From: Amanita rubescens
Lineage: Eukaryota; Basidiomycota; Agaricomycetes; Agaricales; Amanitaceae
DNA: 21,649 nucleotides
NCBI GenBank assembly: GCA_015039365.1
Contig: WION01000748.1
Span: forward strand, 1 to 21,649
Reading direction: 5' to 3'
Below, piece by piece: positions 19,039 to 21,649 of the stretch. Positions within the stretch are counted from its first letter, which is position 1. Each line of letters starts with the position of its first letter. Position numbers and translations under genes: made by a program. A model generated the notes under the pieces. It saw nothing but the letters and a program-made list of their open reading frames with translations, made no database searches and was not told the DNA's origin.

Positions 19039-20255
19039 ATGTCGACGTTTGCTCAAGCTTCATTCAATGCCTCCATCTACTCTTCTGCTCGTCCAACTTA
19101 TCCCGGAAAACTTTTCAAACGTATTCTAGGCTATCACAAACGATCTCCAGGAGGTGCAGGATTTGACCTCGCTCTTGACTTGGGTTGCGGAACCGGTACG
19201 TAGGAATGCCGTTATCATTATGACCCGTAGCTTACTTAGTACGCGCAGGACAAGCAACCCGCCACCTCATGCCATTCCCCCGTATCATCGGTATAGACAC
19301 TTCCGAAACAATGCTATCCACTGCTCGCACGCTCTTCTCCTCCCCTCCCTGGTCAGAAAAAATCTCGTTTGCAAACGGCAGCGCGGAAGACCTCTCCAGC
19401 CTCGGCATTCAAGACGGAACGGTCGATCTCATGATCTCAGCTCAAGCTTGCCATTGGTTCGATTGGTCAAAAATATGGCCTGAGACGCGTCGCGTGTTGA
19501 AAAAAGGTGGATGTGCTGCGTTTTGGGTACGCCCCCTCCTCCTTCATAACCGCGCCGTCCCTCACCCTAATTCTTAGATCTATTCTGAAATAAGATTGTC
19601 TGCTTATCCGTCTTTATCTGAGTCCATCACGCAGTATGCTCAGGGTACGGACCCTAGTTCTTCGCTTGGACCGCATTTGAGCGGCCAGGTCGTACGATCT
19701 TGGAGAGGCATCTATTGGACGTTCCTCATCCTTCCACTATCCTTCCTTCGTCTTCTTCGTCGTCATCGATTGCGGATCCGACAGGTTGCGGGTTGGGCGA
19801 CGTCGAACGCGTTTTTTTTCGCGGGACTTGCGCCGCCAGAGGCGTTGAATCTACCATCTACGACGCGGTTACCCCGTCGTGCCGACTTGGATGCCACACC
19901 TGTCACGAAAGTGGAGCATAACCCGATTATCTTGACCAAGTCTTTGACGTGGCTAGAGTTGCTTGCTTACCTTCGATCGTGGAGTGCTCTCCACAACTAT
20001 CTTGAGCAGTATCCCCAAGACAAGGAGACACCCGTTGATCAAAGGTTTTTAGAAGAGGACACGAAAGCGTTGGAAGGTGGGGAGAAGTGGTTTGACATGG
20101 CTGTGGAGTTGGGCGCGGTCAAGAGTGGTGATATTGCCATCAGATTCTGGAAGGATCTAAGGCAAGGTGTTTCGGATGCTGGTAGGAAATCGGGTCTGTT
20201 GGATGAAATAGATGTCGAGTGGCCCGTGGCCATGATACTTGTACGACGGACCTGA
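19039..20255 (+). CDS. SAM-dependent methyltransferase, trans-aconitate methyltransferase (Tmt1)-like, with compensating frameshifts
   Basis: Exons 19039-19195, 19249-19526 and 19578-20255 leave an open frame of 370 residues; the introns are 53 and 51 bp. The start MSTFAQASFNASIYSSARPT matches the Tmt1 N-terminus; an in-frame ATG 33 nt upstream lacks that match. SAM motif I is LDLGCGTG (46-53), split by intron 1; IIGIDTSETM and ISAQACHWFDW follow, as in yeast Tmt1, which methylates trans-aconitate. In exon 3, after LGPH, the conserved W-x-RPGRTILE block lies in the +1 frame; the original frame resumes at a run of eight T (19812-19819). About 46 residues between are therefore read in the wrong frame, yet no stop arises. 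The C-terminal part (LTWLELLAYLRSWSALHNYL, EIDVEWPVAMILV) is conserved. Either two real indels or two sequence errors. Confidence 0.8.
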
Positions 20256-20280
20256 GCTATCCCGTACGTGTCTGGATTTT

Positions 20281-20309
20281 CTTTAATGCGAGCATTTTTA
20301 TCATTAAAG
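20281..20309 (+). terminator. Perfect 8-bp inverted repeat downstream of methyltransferase
   Basis: CTTTAATG at 20281-20288 pairs perfectly with CATTAAAG at 20302-20309 across a 13-nt loop. It lies 25 nt after the stop codon, so it would be in the 3'UTR. A role in 3'-end formation or stability is inference. Confidence 0.35.
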
Positions 20310-20330
20310 ACGGAAAATTATTGCCGACCT

Positions 20331-20363
20331 CGCTACGCTCCTGCTGCCATAGCAAGCGTAGCG
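20331..20363 (+). other. Hairpin with 9-bp plus 4-bp stem
   Basis: CGCTACGCT (20331-20339) pairs with AGCGTAGCG (20355-20363). Inside, after a CC bulge, TGCT (20342-20345) pairs with AGCA (20351-20354) over a 5-nt loop. It would be a stable 3'UTR structure just after the first inverted repeat. Confidence 0.45.
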
Positions 20364-21220
20364 TAATAGTGCGTCTCCAAGACCCTAGTCGTCATCGTTC
20401 ATTTCCCATGTTCCGAAGCTGATGTGGGCCTAGCTTTATGGAACCTTTTATCGTCACCTGGATTGCTGTGGACTCTTGGGCGGCTCCAGACCTCCGTTGG
20501 GCGATCTGTGCAAGGAACAAGAGCTCACTCTTGAGGAAAGCCCAGATTGAGACATGTACCACTCAAGGCGGTGCGATCTGGATTATCTCGCGCACGTCAG
20601 AAAGCTCAAAATAACTAACCGCTCTTTCACCGCGGCGCTGTTGGTTGCTGGTACAGTTATCGTTATGATACGTATGTCTTTGAACGGGATTAGGTTGTAA
20701 TTGACACCGAGGGACGGAACATAAAACTGATACACTTGATTTAACCGCTGGTTGGGAGATTACGATAGCGGCCGCGATAAGTCCTTTTCCTGCAAATGGA
20801 TAAAAGTGGGACCGTCCAAATACGATTCCACGTTCATAACACGGTCCGATGGTGAGATTGTGAAACGGTGAATAACGTAAGATCCTAATCCGTCGCCACC
20901 GGGCGATTTCGTCTGGATGTACATATGTATGTCAGAATGTAGGTTGACTGCTGGCTTTGTTCAAGTGAAGCGACTTAGTAGCCGGGTACGGTTGAATCAA
21001 CCGAGACCGAGGTCGGGACAGGCCGGGACATTAACCTTACAATCAACGGTGCCGAACAAAGATAGAAGGTAACTAAGCAGCCACTTTGACTACATATTGT
21101 TGCGAGGCGATGCCGGCAAACCCTTTTAACGTGACCGTAACGTTAAACAAATGGAGAACAAGATGAATAGCCACATGACTATATAATATAGCCTCCAGGT
21201 ATGGCCCCGTTGCCCTCCTC
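20364..21220. other. Intergenic, no gene supported
   Basis: No plus or minus frame is long enough or has a motif. The part near 21180 (TATATAATATAG on the plus strand) is AT-rich and 30-40 bp before the ATG at 21221, so it may be a core promoter of the gene that follows. Confidence 0.45.
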
Positions 21221-21649
21221 ATGTCCGTAACCATAGCAGCTCTCCCTCCCACAGTAAACGACCTTCCCCCAGACCAGCGTACTCGTCTGCTCAGGTCAAC
21301 TAGAAAACTAGGAAATGTCCTCGGCGCCACACCTCATGTTATCGACCATCACGACTCCCTGCTGGCAGGTCCCTCAAAACGTAGGGATAACACCCTATTC
21401 TCGCATTCTGCTTCCTCCTCTGTAACTTCTTTGGCAGCGGTTACCACCACCCACATCTCGGACAACCTCTTCGCCGCGCCTATTGAGCCCGCAGCGACTG
21501 GAGGCCATAAGAGGCGAAACTCAAAGGAGCTTCCCCGCTTACTGGTACTCCGCTTGCAATCTGTCCCACCGCCTGCCTCTGAACCCGTAATAAAAACTCT
21601 AACACCATCTTCGTCTACCTCACTCAATCTCTCCGTCCCTGCTCCTCTT
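21221..21649 (+). CDS. 5' part of a conserved-looking fungal protein of unknown function
   Basis: From ATG 21221 the frame stays open for 143 codons to the window edge. It begins MSVTIAALPPTVNDLPPDQR and continues RTRLLRSTRKLGNVLGATPH, followed by a Ser/Thr/Pro-rich stretch with basic patches (SKRRDN, GHKRRNSKELPRLL) and a Pro/Ser-rich run at the edge. The RSTRKLGNVLG type of motif occurs, to my memory, in hypothetical Agaricomycete proteins; I know no function. It has no signal peptide or membrane segment. The opposite-strand frames here (21073-21330, 21349-21627) are less plausible. The gene is cut by the window, so exons and product are incomplete. Confidence 0.6.
   Translation, partial: MSVTIAALPPTVNDLPPDQRTRLLRSTRKLGNVLGATPHVIDHHDSLLAGPSKRRDNTLFSHSASSSVTSLAAVTTTHISDNLFAAPIEPAATGGHKRRNSKELPRLLVLRLQSVPPPASEPVIKTLTPSSSTSLNLSVPAPL

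Overview
The window looks like nuclear DNA of a mushroom-forming basidiomycete (Agaricomycetes). The evidence is the many 47-62 bp GT-AG introns with CTRAY-like branch sites, an agaric-type F-box/LRR protein, a large agaric-type G-protein alpha subunit, and single-copy fungal housekeeping genes (VPS74, CHS7, MDM35). No gene models were supplied; all exon structures below were assembled by eye from reading frames, splice consensus and family alignment from memory.

Layout. Positions 1-2360 hold no firm gene, only a possible decayed plus-strand gene behind two perfect CRE palindromes. Positions 2361-4088 (minus) are an F-box/LRR gene broken by one in-frame TGA. Positions 5218-7207 (minus) are an 11-exon G-alpha gene with two one-base frame breaks. 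Positions 7880-9132 (minus) are an intact VPS74/GOLPH3 gene. Positions 9133-10503 are gene-poor with a plus-strand gene remnant.

Positions 10504-15942 are the most unusual part. Four minus-strand paralogues (A-D) encode small secreted cysteine-rich proteins of about 195-203 residues. They share three exons, two phase-0 introns and a middle exon of 198 nt. Exons 2 and 3 each carry a pair of CX3C motifs and look like an internal duplication. Three copies (B-D) sit in a 1.3-1.4 kb tandem repeat, and each unit also contains a shortened relic that joins the signal-peptide exon to the end of exon 3. I recognise no named family.

Positions 16380-20255 are a compact conserved block: CHS7 (chitin synthase export chaperone, six exons plus a 5'UTR intron), a stand-alone RapZ C-terminal-domain protein, MDM35 starting only 23 bp away on the opposite strand, and a trans-aconitate-methyltransferase-like gene whose frame is shifted and restored by two indels. 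Positions 21221-21649 begin a plus-strand gene that runs off the window.

Several genes carry small indels or a stop (F-box, G-alpha, methyltransferase, paralogue D). Either local gene decay is common here or the assembly has residual indel errors. The sequence alone cannot separate these.
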